The notes: generated by a model not told the origin, from the letters alone. DNA of 64,000 nt from CAZCTC01 sp964501335 (GCA_964501335.1 CAZCTC010000019.1:1-64000); one strand, 5' to 3'; shown: positions 17,375 to 27,263, counted from the first letter of the stretch. Translations and numbers: made by a program.

Positions 17375-18853
17375 ATGTCCCGGAAGCTTTACGCTTTGTT
17401 CAGTCTGGTAATCGTGGCCACCATGCTGCTGACAGCCTGTGGCACCCCCACCCCCGCTGCTACCCCCGCAGCGACGGAGAAACCCGAAGAAACCGTTGCC
17501 CCCGCAACCACCGAGGCTCCTGCCGACGCCACCACCCCCGAAACCCCCGCCACTGGCGAACGCACGGTCCTCAAAGTCTGGTCCTTTACGAATGAAATCA
17601 ACACCATGGCCATCGCCTTCGAAGGCAAGCACCCCGATGTGGATGTGCAATACACCATGATCCCCATGACCAATGGTGAATATCAGACCAAGATCAAGGC
17701 CGCCCTCACCACGGACGACCGGCCCGATGTCATCGCCCTGGAAGCCTCCTTCGTCAAGAGCTACGTCGAAAGCGATTTCCTGGCCGACCTGGCTGACCTG
17801 ATGCCCGCCGCCAAAGCGGCCCGCACCTACGCCTTCGTGACCGACGTTGGTACCGCTGGCGGCGTCATCAAGGCCTTCGCCTATCAGGCGACCCCCGGCG
17901 CTTTCTTCTACCGCCGCAGCCTGGCCAAGGAATACTTCGGCACCGATGATCCTGCCAAGATTCAGGAACTGCTCTCCGATATGGACAAATTCACCGAAGC
18001 CGCCGCCGTCGTCAAGGAAAAGTCCGGTGGCGACACCTACATGGTCGCTTCCAATGGCGACTTCCAGAACCTCTTCTTCGCCAACCGCACCGATCCCTGG
18101 ATCGTGGACGGCAAACTGGTCGTCGACCCCATGGTCGAGAAATACGTTGAAATCGCCAAGACCTTCCGGGACAATGGGTACGAAGCCCAGGCCACCCAGT
18201 GGCAGGAAGGCTGGTTCGCCGGCATGAATGACACCCTCGCCGATGCCAACGGCAATCCTAAGAAAATCTTCTCCTACTTCCTGCCCACCTGGGGTCTGCC
18301 CTACGTTCTGGCCCCCAATGCCAAGTCCGCCGACGGCGCCCATGACACCACCGGCGACTGGGCCGTCATCACCGGCCCCCTGCCCTATCAGTGGGGCGGC
18401 ACCTGGCTCGGCGTGATCAAAGACTCCCCCAACATGGAACTGGCCAAGGAATTCGTCCGCTTCGCGACCCTCGACGAAGAAAACCTGACCAACTGGGCCC
18501 AGGGCGTTTACACCAACGACTACCTGAAGGCCATCGACCCCGAGGTTGCTCCGGATCAGGCCCAGGCCGCCGGCGACTTCGTCTCCAGCCAGAACGTGGT
18601 CGAGAAAATCATCCCCTTCTTCGATGATTCCGACCTGAGCAAGTTCCTGGGTGGCCAGAACTCCTACGGTGGTTTCGCTGAAGCCGCTCCTTCCGTCAAC
18701 GCCAAGTTGATGACCGGCTCCGATGACGCCATTCAGCGCGCCCTCGCCGATCCCCTCAACCAGTACCTGAACGGCGAAATCAGCCTCGAAGATATGTGGA
18801 CCTCCTGGAAGGGTGCCGTCCAGAACGAATTCCCGGATCTGATCATCGAATAA
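17375..18853 (+). CDS. Sugar ABC transporter solute-binding lipoprotein
   Basis: 492 residues, family 1 (CUT1-like) carbohydrate-binding protein tethered outside the membrane. A lipoprotein signal ends in LTAC (about residues 19-22). A low-complexity A/P/T linker follows, then the mature domain beginning near VLKVWSFTNEINTMAIAFEG. AAGGAGAAGAAG precedes the ATG at 17375. Codon use is strongly biased to C-ending codons, suggesting high expression. It is followed by two permease genes and then xylA, a GH3 enzyme and xylB, so the ligand is probably xylose oligomers or a xyloside. The ligand itself is inferred. Confidence 0.92.
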   Translation: MSRKLYALFSLVIVATMLLTACGTPTPAATPAATEKPEETVAPATTEAPADATTPETPATGERTVLKVWSFTNEINTMAIAFEGKHPDVDVQYTMIPMTNGEYQTKIKAALTTDDRPDVIALEASFVKSYVESDFLADLADLMPAAKAARTYAFVTDVGTAGGVIKAFAYQATPGAFFYRRSLAKEYFGTDDPAKIQELLSDMDKFTEAAAVVKEKSGGDTYMVASNGDFQNLFFANRTDPWIVDGKLVVDPMVEKYVEIAKTFRDNGYEAQATQWQEGWFAGMNDTLADANGNPKKIFSYFLPTWGLPYVLAPNAKSADGAHDTTGDWAVITGPLPYQWGGTWLGVIKDSPNMELAKEFVRFATLDEENLTNWAQGVYTNDYLKAIDPEVAPDQAQAAGDFVSSQNVVEKIIPFFDDSDLSKFLGGQNSYGGFAEAAPSVNAKLMTGSDDAIQRALADPLNQYLNGEISLEDMWTSWKGAVQNEFPDLIIE

Positions 18854-18945
18854 TCCTGGTTTAAAATTTGGTCTGGTTGCAGGCGGCTGTCCCGCCGCCT
18901 GCAACCCGCTTACTCTCAAGCCCACGGGTCGTAGATGGAGTTACC

Positions 18946-19845
18946 ATGAATCTATCCAAAATGCGCAGAAATTATTTCGGTTATCTATTCATCGCTCCGT
19001 TTATCATAGCCTTCCTTATCTTCGGGTTGTATCCCATCTACAACACCATTAAGCTCAGCTTTACGGACGCAACCTTGATGAAGGCCGATTGGACTTTTGT
19101 CGGTCTGAAAAATTTCCAACGCCTGGTGTCCGATAAATTCTTTCAAACGGCCATCACCAACACTTGGTTCATCTGGCTTTTGAACTTCATCCCGCAGCTA
19201 AGCATTGCCATGCTGCTCTCGGTCTGGTTCACCAGCGCCCGCCTGCGCATCCGCGCGGTCGGGGTCTGGCGCGCCATCTTCTTCCTGCCCAACCTGTTGA
19301 TGCCGGCCGCCGTGGCCTCGCTCTTCTTCAGCCTCTTCTCTTACTTTGGACCGGTCAACCAGTTCATGGTGCAAAGCGGCGTTCTCAAGGAAGCCATGCA
19401 ATTCTTGCAAAACAAAGGCGTTGCACAGGCCCTGGTTGTCTTCATTCAGTGGTGGATGTGGTATGGCCAGACCATCATTATCCTCATGGCCGGCATGACC
19501 TCCATTCCGGTTCACCTCTACGAAGCGGCCATGGTAGACGGCGCAACTTCCAATCAGATGTTCACCCACATCACCCTGCCGCTCTTAAAACCCATTATGA
19601 TTTATGTCTTCGTGACCTCGTTGGTCGGCGGGATGCAGATGTTCGATATCCCCTTCCTGTTGACTGACGGTCGCGGCTCGCCCAGTAATTCAATTCTGAC
19701 CAGCAATATCTTTATGTATATGCGCTTCAGCAGCAGCGAAGGTCATATCGGGATCGCCTCCACCGTCGGCGTGTTGATTTTCGTCATGACCACCATCTGT
19801 TCGCTGGGGATTTTCTACTTCCTGCGCGAAAAAGAAAGCAAGTAA
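18946..19845 (+). CDS. Sugar ABC transporter permease, MalF/UgpA type
   Basis: 299 residues, integral membrane subunit with about six helices (FGYLFIAPFIIAFLIFGLYP is the first). The conserved permease loop that contacts the ATPase is present: EAAMVDGATSNQMFTHITLP (EAA motif). The start is the ATG at 18946, with GGAG 8 nt upstream; the frame continues upstream without start support. It partners with the next gene to form the membrane channel of the importer. Confidence 0.93.
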   Translation: MNLSKMRRNYFGYLFIAPFIIAFLIFGLYPIYNTIKLSFTDATLMKADWTFVGLKNFQRLVSDKFFQTAITNTWFIWLLNFIPQLSIAMLLSVWFTSARLRIRAVGVWRAIFFLPNLLMPAAVASLFFSLFSYFGPVNQFMVQSGVLKEAMQFLQNKGVAQALVVFIQWWMWYGQTIIILMAGMTSIPVHLYEAAMVDGATSNQMFTHITLPLLKPIMIYVFVTSLVGGMQMFDIPFLLTDGRGSPSNSILTSNIFMYMRFSSSEGHIGIASTVGVLIFVMTTICSLGIFYFLREKESK

Positions 19846-19854
19846 CAGGAGACG

Positions 19855-20703
19855 ATGGAGATGATAAACTATAAACTTTCCTCCCAAATACAGCGCACGC
19901 TCGTCTATTTTGCACTCATCGTCCTTCTGGTAATCACGGTGGTTCCCATCTGGATCTTGATGGTCAATGCGACCCGCTCGACCCTTGAAATTCAACAGGG
20001 ACTGGGCTTCCTTCCCAGCTCCCACATGATTGAAAATTATCAGATTCTGGAAGGCCGCGGCCTCAATCTGGCCCGGGGCTTTATGAACAGTCTCTTCCTG
20101 TCGGCTTCGATCACGGTCGTCACGGTCTATTTCTCCCTTTTGACCGCCTATGCCCTGATCGTTTACGAATTCCCGGGGAAAAAGGTCTTCTATAACTTCA
20201 TCCTGGTCCTGGTCATGATCCCCACCCAGCTTTCGATCATCGGCTTCTACCAGTTCATGTCCAAACTGGGCCTGACCGATAATTACGTCGCCCTGATCCT
20301 GCCCAGCATCGCTTCGGCCGGTTCGGTCTTCTTTGCCAAACAATATCTGGAATCGATCGTCATCCAGGACCTGATCGACGCCGCCCGCATCGACGGAGCC
20401 GGGGAACTGAGCATCTTCCACCTCGTTATGCTCCCGATCGCCTCCCCCGGCGCCTTCACGATGGCGCTCTTCGCCTTCATCGCCTCCTGGAACAACTTCT
20501 TCAACCCCTTCATCCTGATCAGCTCGATTGAAAAATACACCCTGCCCATGCTGGTTCAGACCCTGCGCGGGGATGTTTATCGCACTGAATACGGCAGTAT
20601 CTACCTGGGATTGGCCTTCACCATCGCCCCCATCCTGATCATCTACGCCCTCTTCTCTCGCTATATCGTCAGCGGTATTGCCATGGGCTCGGTGAAAGAG
20701 TAA
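19855..20703 (+). CDS. Sugar ABC transporter permease, MalG/UgpE type
   Basis: 282 residues, second membrane subunit. Six helices are predicted. The EAA loop is DAARIDGAGELSIFHLVMLP. It starts 9 bases after the previous permease; CAGGAG precedes ATG 19855 (ATG 19861 is also possible). No ATP-binding subunit follows, so the importer must borrow a shared ATPase (MsmK/MsmX type) encoded elsewhere. A 36-bp perfect palindrome lies just after the gene. Confidence 0.93.
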   Translation: MEMINYKLSSQIQRTLVYFALIVLLVITVVPIWILMVNATRSTLEIQQGLGFLPSSHMIENYQILEGRGLNLARGFMNSLFLSASITVVTVYFSLLTAYALIVYEFPGKKVFYNFILVLVMIPTQLSIIGFYQFMSKLGLTDNYVALILPSIASAGSVFFAKQYLESIVIQDLIDAARIDGAGELSIFHLVMLPIASPGAFTMALFAFIASWNNFFNPFILISSIEKYTLPMLVQTLRGDVYRTEYGSIYLGLAFTIAPILIIYALFSRYIVSGIAMGSVKE

Positions 20704-21192
20704 AGTAGTTCAACTTCTATAGTTGGGTGCCTCGCCCTTTGGGCCCAAAGGGCGAGGCACCTCCCCAGACCGGTTTAGCCAAGACCTGTAAAAAATACCA
20801 TTCCTTACTTTAACACGCTGTCAAAAACAATAAGAAGTGCGCATATTAACAAAAAAGGTACACTTAATTACAATCGCCGGCCACACAGGTGAAAAAACAC
20901 AACCCGCGCATTTAGCCCTAAAAACAAAATACATTTTTGGGTGGCTTTCTGAAAATAACCCGGAAAACAAGACAACTAAGAAAAAGCCCTTGTTTTCGCG
21001 GGCTTTCTGAAGCCCGCGAAAACATAAAAAATATCTCTCTCCCTGCTTCGCACCGCGCGTCGCTGTTTACGGAACAGCAACCCTTTGCGGGACGCTACAA
21101 ATAGGCAGGAAAAAAATCATTGAGGTCCTTGCGTCGCTGTGAATCCCCACACAGACGACGCCCTAAAACACACATTGAAAAGGAGTTTTCCC
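20704..21192 (+). repeat. Intergenic region with composite repeat copy before xylA
   Basis: No gene is visible. After the palindrome, 20790-20960 is AT-rich without a recognisable element. From 20982 to 21102 lies a composite repeat copy. Its stem-loop arms are TGTTTTCGCGGGCTT (20991-21005) and AAGCCCGCGAAAACA (21010-21024). The conserved block follows: CTCTCTCCC, GCGCGTCGC, CCTTTGCGGGACGCTA. I found no GGAAGCGCTTCC operator in front of xylA. Confidence 0.75.
20726..20761. terminator. Perfect 36-bp palindrome after the ABC genes
   Basis: GGTGCCTCGCCCTTTGGG followed directly by its reverse complement gives an 18-bp stem with no loop bases of its own. No U-tract follows. It may stabilise the 3' end of the transporter mRNA or partly terminate, giving higher transporter than enzyme expression. 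Confidence 0.6.
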
Positions 21193-22359
21193 ATGTCTGA
21201 TTATTCCCCAAAACCCGAACACAAATTCACTTTCGGCCTGTGGACCGTCGCCAATCGCGGTGTCGACCCCTTCGGCAGCGCTATCCGCGAATCCAAGACC
21301 CCTGCGGAGCTGGTCTACCTTCTGGGTGAAGTCGGCGCCTACGGCGTCAATTTCCACGACAACGACCTGATTCCAATCGATGCCACCCCCGCCGAAGCCG
21401 AAGCGATCAAGAAAAGCTTCCGCCAGGCCCTGAAAGATACCGGGCTGGTCGTCCCGATGGCCACCACCAACCTGTTCGGCGATCCCATCTTCCGCGACGG
21501 CGCCTTCACCAGCAACGATCCCAAGGTCCGCGCCTACGCCCTTCAGAAAACCATGCGGGCTATGGATCTGGGCGTGGAATTCGGAGCTGAAATCTACGTC
21601 TTCTGGGGCGGCCGCGAAGGTGTCGAAACCGATTCCAGCAAGAACCCCATCGATGCCATCAAGCGCAACCGCGAAGCCATGAACTTCCTCTGCGAATATG
21701 CCCTCGACCAGAAATACAACCTCAAGTTCGCCCTGGAAGCCAAACCCAATGAACCCCGCGGCGATATCTACAACCCCACCACCGGCCACATGCTCGCCTT
21801 CATCGAAACACTCGATCATCCCGAAATGGTCGGCGTCAACCCCGAAGTCGCCCACGAACACATGTCCGGCCTGAATTTCATGCACGCCGTGGCCCAGGCC
21901 TGGGAAGCCGGCAAACTCTTCCACATCGACCTGAACGATCAGTACCCCGGCCGCTACGACCAGGACCTGCGCTTCGGCTCCCGGGACATCAAAGCCGCCT
22001 TCTATCTGGTCAAATTCCTGGAAGACGTCGGCTATAACGGCAGCCGCCACTTCGACGCCCACGCCTATCGCTCCGAAGACTTCGAAGGTGTGAAAGATTT
22101 CGCCCGGGGCTGCATCCGCACTTACCTGATGCTGAAAGAAAAGGCCGCCCGCTTCAACGCCGACCCCGAAATCCAGGGCCTGCTGGCCGAAATCAACGCC
22201 ACCGACGACACGATGACGCCCTTCTTCGGCGCCTACTCCCCCGAGAAAGCCGCCGCCCTCAAAGCCCAGGCCTTCGACCGCCCCGGCATTGCCAAACGCG
22301 GCCTGAAGTATGAACGGCTCGACCAGCTCACCATCGACCTCCTGCTGGGGACCCGCTAA
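21193..22359 (+). CDS. xylA: Xylose isomerase
   Basis: Interconverts D-xylose and D-xylulose in the cytoplasm with divalent metals. 388 residues, the class I (actinobacterial-type) length. Visible features are GVNFHDNDLIP with the catalytic His, YVFWGGREG, the metal-binding lysine region FALEAKPNEPRGD, GVNPEVAHEHM, and HIDLNDQ. AGGAG at 21181-21185 is 7 nt before the ATG at 21193, fixing the start over a longer upstream frame. It is followed after 14 bases by the GH3 gene. Codon use is C-ending-rich like the rest of this locus. Confidence 0.96.
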   Translation: MSDYSPKPEHKFTFGLWTVANRGVDPFGSAIRESKTPAELVYLLGEVGAYGVNFHDNDLIPIDATPAEAEAIKKSFRQALKDTGLVVPMATTNLFGDPIFRDGAFTSNDPKVRAYALQKTMRAMDLGVEFGAEIYVFWGGREGVETDSSKNPIDAIKRNREAMNFLCEYALDQKYNLKFALEAKPNEPRGDIYNPTTGHMLAFIETLDHPEMVGVNPEVAHEHMSGLNFMHAVAQAWEAGKLFHIDLNDQYPGRYDQDLRFGSRDIKAAFYLVKFLEDVGYNGSRHFDAHAYRSEDFEGVKDFARGCIRTYLMLKEKAARFNADPEIQGLLAEINATDDTMTPFFGAYSPEKAAALKAQAFDRPGIAKRGLKYERLDQLTIDLLLGTR

Positions 22360-22373
22360 CTCAGGAAACTGTC

Positions 22374-24689
22374 ATGCCCAAACCTAACCTGGACTCATTG
22401 ATCTCTCAGATGACGCTGGATGAAAAGCTGGCGCAGATCGGCTCCTGCTGGATTCACGAACTCCAGAACGGAAACGATCTCGACCCGGCCCTGATGTCGG
22501 CCCGCCTGAAAGACGGCATCGGCCAGATCACCCGCATCGGCGGCGATTCGGTCCTGACGCCGGCCGCGGTGGCCCGCACCGCCAACACCATCCAGAAACA
22601 CCTGATCGAACAGACCCGCCTGGGCATCCCGGCCATCGTACATGAAGAATGCTGCGCCGGCTCGATGATCCTGGGCGGCGATAACTTTCCGCAAATGCTC
22701 GGGCTGGCCGCTACCTTCCAGCCCGAGCTGGCGGAGGCCATGACCACGGTCATCCGCAAACAACTGCGCGCTGTCGGTGCCCACCAGGGCCTCGCCCCCG
22801 TCCTTGACGTGGCCCGCGATCCCCGCTGGGGCCGCTGCGAAGAAACCTTCGGTGAAGATCCCATCCTGGTCAGCCACTTCGGAGCCGCCTACATCCGCGG
22901 CCTCCAGAGCGCCGACCTCGCTCAGGGGATCATGGCCACCGGCAAACACTTCATCGGCCACAGCCTCAGCCAGGGCGGCATGAACTGCGCCCCGGTCCAC
23001 ATGGGCATCCGCGACCTCTACGACATCTATCTCCCCCCCTTCCAGGCCGCCATCCGCGACGCCGGGCTCGCCTCGATGATGAACTCCTATCCCGAACTCG
23101 ACGGCGAAGTGGTCGCTACCTCGCGCCGCATCCTCACCGAACTCCTGCGCGACAAACTGGGCTTCGACGGCGTGGTGGTCTCCGATTACGAAGCGGTGAT
23201 GATGATCCACAACTATCATCGCGCCGCCGCCACCCCGCAGATCGCCGCCCGCCTGGCCCTCGAAGCCGGGATCGATGTGGAACTGCCCACCACCTCTTAC
23301 TATGGAGCGCCGCTCCGCGCGGCCCTCGCCGCCGGCGAACTCTCCATCGAGACAGTCGATCTGGCGGTCCGCCGTCACCTGCAAAAGAAAATCGAACTCG
23401 GCCTCTTCGAGAACCCTTACGTGGACGAAGGCCGCATCCCCGAACTCTTCTCCCGGGATGAAATCCGCTCGCTGACCCAGACCTTGGCCCGCCAGAGCAT
23501 GGTCCTCTTGAAAAACGACGGCCTGCTGCCGCTGCCCAAAACGATCGGCACGCTCGCCGTCATCGGCCCCAATGCCGACAACGGTCGCAATCAGCTCGGC
23601 GACTATTCCTACGCCTCTACGCTGGAACTGACCTGCTTCAACGCCAAAACCGGCATGCAGGCCGCCGGCGCACACTTTGCCGAACTCGACCCGACCACGC
23701 TCGATCCTTACGCCCCGACCGTGACGACGGTGCTCGACGGCATCCGCGCTCTCGTCTCCCCGGAAACGAAGCTCCTCTACACCGACGGCCTGGATGAAGC
23801 CGCCGGCTTCGAGACCTCGCTCACCGCGGCCATGCAGGCCGACGCCGTGGTCCTCGTGCTGGGCGACAAATGCGGGCTGACTATGGACTGCACCTGCGGC
23901 GAGACACGCGACACGTCGAGCCTCCGGCTTCCCCTCATCCAGGAGAAGCTGGCCGGGGCCATTCTGGCCCTGGACAAACCGGTCGCCGTCGTGCTGATCA
24001 CCGGCCGGCCGCAGGCCATCTCCTTCCTGGATCAAAAGGCCAACGCCATCCTGGAAGCCTGGATTCCGGGCGAAGAAGGCGGCGCAGCCGTCGCCGAGAC
24101 CCTTTTCGGCGACAACAACCCCGGCGGCAAGCTCCCCATGACCTTCCCGCGCTCCGTCGGCCAGCTCCCGATCTTCTACAACGCCAAACCGTCCGGGATC
24201 AAATCCAACTGGTACATCAACTACGTCAACGAACCGGTCACTCCGCTCTATCCCTTCGGCCACGGCCTGAGCTACACCACCTTTGCCTTTGACGGATTGA
24301 AGCTCGACAAGGCCCAGGCGACCGTCGGAGAGACCCTCGATATCCAATGCACCGTGAAAAACACCGGCGCCGTCGCCGGCACCGAAGTGGTGCAGCTCTA
24401 CATCTGCGACGAATATGCCGCCCTTCCCCGTCCGGTCAAAGAACTCAAAGGCTATCTCCGCCTCTATCTCAACCCCGGGGAAAGCAAAACCGTCACCTTC
24501 CATCTGCCGGTCGACATGCTCGCCTACTACGACGACACCCAAAACCTCATCCTCGAACCCGGCACCATCAAAGTAATGATCGGCAGCTCCAGCGCCGATA
24601 TCCACCTCCAGAGCAGCTTCGAGATCGTCGGCCCCGGCAACCTGCCCGTCGCCCAACGCCTCTTCGTCTGCCCGGTCGAAGTAGACTGA
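22374..24689 (+). CDS. Glycoside hydrolase family 3 enzyme, probable beta-xylosidase/glucosidase
   Basis: 771 residues with the three-domain GH3 layout. The N-terminal barrel carries KHFIGHS and the nucleophile motif GFDGVVVSDYEAV (catalytic Asp near residue 270). The alpha/beta sandwich domain includes VVLVLGDKCGL and LITGRPQA. The C-terminus is a fibronectin-III-like domain (YPFGHGLSYTTF ... VVQLYICDEYA). There is no signal peptide, so it acts in the cytoplasm on imported oligosaccharides. Position between xylA and xylB suggests xylosidase activity; specificity is inferred from context only. Confidence 0.92.
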   Translation: MPKPNLDSLISQMTLDEKLAQIGSCWIHELQNGNDLDPALMSARLKDGIGQITRIGGDSVLTPAAVARTANTIQKHLIEQTRLGIPAIVHEECCAGSMILGGDNFPQMLGLAATFQPELAEAMTTVIRKQLRAVGAHQGLAPVLDVARDPRWGRCEETFGEDPILVSHFGAAYIRGLQSADLAQGIMATGKHFIGHSLSQGGMNCAPVHMGIRDLYDIYLPPFQAAIRDAGLASMMNSYPELDGEVVATSRRILTELLRDKLGFDGVVVSDYEAVMMIHNYHRAAATPQIAARLALEAGIDVELPTTSYYGAPLRAALAAGELSIETVDLAVRRHLQKKIELGLFENPYVDEGRIPELFSRDEIRSLTQTLARQSMVLLKNDGLLPLPKTIGTLAVIGPNADNGRNQLGDYSYASTLELTCFNAKTGMQAAGAHFAELDPTTLDPYAPTVTTVLDGIRALVSPETKLLYTDGLDEAAGFETSLTAAMQADAVVLVLGDKCGLTMDCTCGETRDTSSLRLPLIQEKLAGAILALDKPVAVVLITGRPQAISFLDQKANAILEAWIPGEEGGAAVAETLFGDNNPGGKLPMTFPRSVGQLPIFYNAKPSGIKSNWYINYVNEPVTPLYPFGHGLSYTTFAFDGLKLDKAQATVGETLDIQCTVKNTGAVAGTEVVQLYICDEYAALPRPVKELKGYLRLYLNPGESKTVTFHLPVDMLAYYDDTQNLILEPGTIKVMIGSSSADIHLQSSFEIVGPGNLPVAQRLFVCPVEVD

Positions 24690-24698
24690 TTCAATAAC

Positions 24699-24805
24699 TG
24701 TATTTTCGCGCGCTTCAGAAAGCGCGCGAAAATACAAACAAAAGAACTCTCTCCCCCCATCCAGCGCGTCGCTCTTTACCTGGCAAGCATCGATTGCGGG
24801 GGAAT
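24699..24805 (+). repeat. Composite repeat copy between GH3 gene and xylB
   Basis: Stem arms TGTATTTTCGCGCGCTT (24699-24715) and AAGCGCGCGAAAATACA (24720-24736). Then come CTCTCTCCCCCCATCCAGCG, GTCGC and a diverged end in which GGGACGC is replaced by GGGGGAA. The flank TTTTTAATCCGTACC...ATGA also resembles the end of the copy near 32945. Confidence 0.75.
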
Positions 24806-24871
24806 AAAAAGCTGTTTTTAATCCGTACCCATGAGCAATCGCCCAGGTCGAAAAATGTAAAGGAGCTCCTT

Positions 24872-26368
24872 ATGCCCTATTTTCTCGGAATCGACATCTC
24901 CACCACCGCCGCCAAAGCGCTCCTCATCGACGCCGCAGGCAGCGTCGTAGCCGTCGCCTCCACCGAATATCCCTTCGATACCCCTCGCCCCCTCTGGAGC
25001 GAGCAAAATCCCGATCTCTGGTGGAACGGCGTTCAAAAATCCATCCGTGAACTGCTCCAGAAGCCCGGCGTCGATGCCTCCCAGATCGTCGGCGTCGGTC
25101 TGACCGGCCAGATGCACGGCCTCGTCATGCTCGACGCCGCCGGCCAGGTCCTGCGCCCCGCCATCCTCTGGAACGACCAGCGCACCCAGGCCCAATGTGA
25201 CGAAATCCACCGCCGCATCGGCCGCGACCGATTCATCCAGATCACCGGCAACGTCGCCCTCACCGGCTTCACGGCGCCCAAAATCCTCTGGGTCAAAGAG
25301 AACGAACCCGAAGTCTATGCCAAAGCCGCCCACATCCTCCTCCCCAAAGACTTCGTCCGGCTGCGCCTCACCGGTACCTATGCCATGGACAAGGCCGACG
25401 GCGCCGGCACGGTCTTGATGAACCTGAAAACCCGCGACTGGTCGCCCGAAGTGCTCAACACCCTCGAAATCCCGGCCGCCTGGATGCCGCAGCTTTACGA
25501 AGGCCCCCAGATCACCGGACACCTCACCTCCGAAGCCGCCCGCGCCACCGGACTTCAGCCCGGCACGCCCGTCGTCGCCGGCGGCGGCGATCAGGCGGCC
25601 CAGGCCGTGGGCGTCGGCGCCGTCACCGAAGGGATCGTCGCTCTGACCCTGGGCACCAGCGGCGTCGTCTTCGCCACCACCGACGGCCCCTTCATCGAAC
25701 CCGATGGCCGTCTGCATGCCTTCTGCCACTCCGTACCCGGCAAATGGCACCTGATGGGTGTGATGCTCTCGGCCGCCGGCTCCCTGCGCTGGTACCGGGA
25801 TACCTTCGCCCCCAACATGAACTACGACGACCTGCTCGCTCCCGCGGCCTCCATCGCCCCGGGCTCCAACGGCCTGATCTTCCTGCCCTACCTCACCGGC
25901 GAGCGCACCCCCCATCCCGATCCCTTGGCCCGCGGCGCCTTCATCGGATTGACCGTCCAGCACACCCGCTCGCACTGCTCCCGCGCCGTCCTGGAAGGCG
26001 TCGCCTTCGGCCTGAAAGATTCCTTCGAACTGATGAAATCGGCCGGCCTGACCAAAATCAACCAGGTGCGCGTCTCCGGCGGCGGCGCCAAGAGCCCGCT
26101 CTGGCGGCAGATCCTGGCCGACATCCTCGACACCGAACTGGTCACCATCAACACCACCGAAGGCGCGGCCTACGGCGCCGCCCTGCTCGCCGGCGTGGGC
26201 GCCGGCAACTGGCCCGACGTGATCTCCGCCTGCAATGCCGGCATCCAGATCACCGGCAGCACCCTCCCCCAACCCGATCACGTCGCCGTCTACCGCCGCT
26301 CCTACCCCATCTACCGCGAACTCTACCCGGCCCTCAAACCGGCCTTCGCCAAAATCGCCGGCCAGTAA
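24872..26368 (+). CDS. xylB: Xylulokinase
   Basis: FGGY-family kinase that phosphorylates D-xylulose to xylulose-5-phosphate for the pentose phosphate pathway. 498 residues, normal length. The ATP-binding start YFLGIDISTTAAKALLID, the substrate motif GLTGQMHGLV, LWNDQRT, and the C-terminal GGGAKSPLWRQILADI are visible. The start is the ATG at 24872, with AGGAG 6 nt before it; an upstream in-frame extension lacks support. It is the last gene of the locus and is followed by a perfect hairpin. Confidence 0.96.
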   Translation: MPYFLGIDISTTAAKALLIDAAGSVVAVASTEYPFDTPRPLWSEQNPDLWWNGVQKSIRELLQKPGVDASQIVGVGLTGQMHGLVMLDAAGQVLRPAILWNDQRTQAQCDEIHRRIGRDRFIQITGNVALTGFTAPKILWVKENEPEVYAKAAHILLPKDFVRLRLTGTYAMDKADGAGTVLMNLKTRDWSPEVLNTLEIPAAWMPQLYEGPQITGHLTSEAARATGLQPGTPVVAGGGDQAAQAVGVGAVTEGIVALTLGTSGVVFATTDGPFIEPDGRLHAFCHSVPGKWHLMGVMLSAAGSLRWYRDTFAPNMNYDDLLAPAASIAPGSNGLIFLPYLTGERTPHPDPLARGAFIGLTVQHTRSHCSRAVLEGVAFGLKDSFELMKSAGLTKINQVRVSGGGAKSPLWRQILADILDTELVTINTTEGAAYGAALLAGVGAGNWPDVISACNAGIQITGSTLPQPDHVAVYRRSYPIYRELYPALKPAFAKIAGQ

Positions 26369-26376
26369 AACAAATA

Positions 26377-26414
26377 GGGGAATTTGCGCGCATCAGAATG
26401 CGCGCAAATTCCCC
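26377..26414. terminator. Hairpin after xylB
   Basis: GGGGAATTTGCGCGCAT (26377-26393) and ATGCGCGCAAATTCCCC (26398-26414) are perfect 17-nt arms around CAGA. TTT follows. Its core matches the stem-loop of the composite repeat but the conserved second block is missing. Confidence 0.75.
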
Positions 26415-26559
26415 TTTAAAAAATGCCTTGCAGCAACGATTTCCCCCTCCTCGCGAAGCACCCCACAAAGCAACCGCCATTCGGAAACCAGACCTCCGTT
26501 CTCGCCCGTTCGTTGGGGGAAGGAGGGGGACAGGGGGAGGATGAGGGCCAACCCACCAC

Positions 26560-27263
26560 GCAAAAATCTCCCCGAGGGCGGCCACATCGGGCCGCCCCTA
26601 CCCAAATGCCGCCAATGTAGGGGTACCCCTTGTGGGTACCCAATCCTGACAAATCGTCTATTTTCATCCTTCGGGGTGCCGCCCCCCGCATGGCCTTCTG
26701 TCCTGAAAATAGCCCCGCCGTGCAAAAAATCCCCCACGGGCGACCATAAAAGTCGCCCCTACGCGAACACCGCCAATGTAGGGGTACCCCTTGTGGGTAC
26801 CCAATCCTGACGAATCGTCTATTTTCATCTTTCGGGGTGCCGCCCCCCGCATGGCCTTCTGTCCTGAAAATAGCCCAGCCGTGCAAAAAATCCCCCACGG
26901 GCGACCATAAAAGTCACCCCTACCCAAATGCCGCCAATGTAGGGGTACCCCTTGTGGGTACCCAATCCTGACAAATCGTCTATTTTCATTTTTCGGGGTG
27001 CCGCCCCCGGCAGGGCCTGCTGCCTTGAAAATAGCCCAGCCGCGCAAAAAATCCCCCACGGGCGACCATAAAAGTCGCCCCTACGCGAACACCGCCAATG
27101 TAGGGGTACCCCTTGTGGGTACCCAATCCTGACGAATCGTCTATTTTCATCTTTCGGGGTGCCGCCACCCTTCATGGCCTTCTGTCCTGAAAATAGGCCT
27201 TTATGGCATGGCCCCGGCCTTGCAACGTCCCGCAAATGGTCCTTGCCCCGTAAGATACGCCAC
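26560..27263. repeat. 161-bp tandem repeat array
   Basis: The marker GGGTACCCC begins at 26621, 26782, 26943 and 27104, an exact 161-bp period. There are three full units, a fourth that switches into the composite repeat, and a partial unit before 26621. Each unit has three inverted repeats: GGGTACCCC/GGGTACCC; CTATTTTCA/GAAAATAG arms around a CCGCCCC-rich centre; and GGGCGAC/GTCGCCC around CATAAAA. Units differ by scattered substitutions and almost no indels. Because 161 is not a multiple of three, frames crossing it are not a protein repeat. The same unit reappears at 1-110. Confidence 0.9.

Noticed and set aside
22395..24737. Long open frame on the minus strand opposite the GH3 gene
   Set aside because: It is an artefact of strongly GC-biased third positions in the GH3 gene; it has low-complexity composition and no ribosome site. 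Similar antisense frames at 17342-18925, 24818-26281, 27579-29954 and 35704-36957 were rejected for the same reason.
26416..27168. Open frames with repeated peptide motifs across the 161-bp array
   Set aside because: The period is not a multiple of three, the frames are interrupted and shifted, and composition follows the DNA repeat. They are translations of non-coding repeats.
26560..27263. Possible CRISPR array
   Set aside because: Units are 161 bp and nearly identical along their whole length, with no unique spacers and no cas genes in the window.
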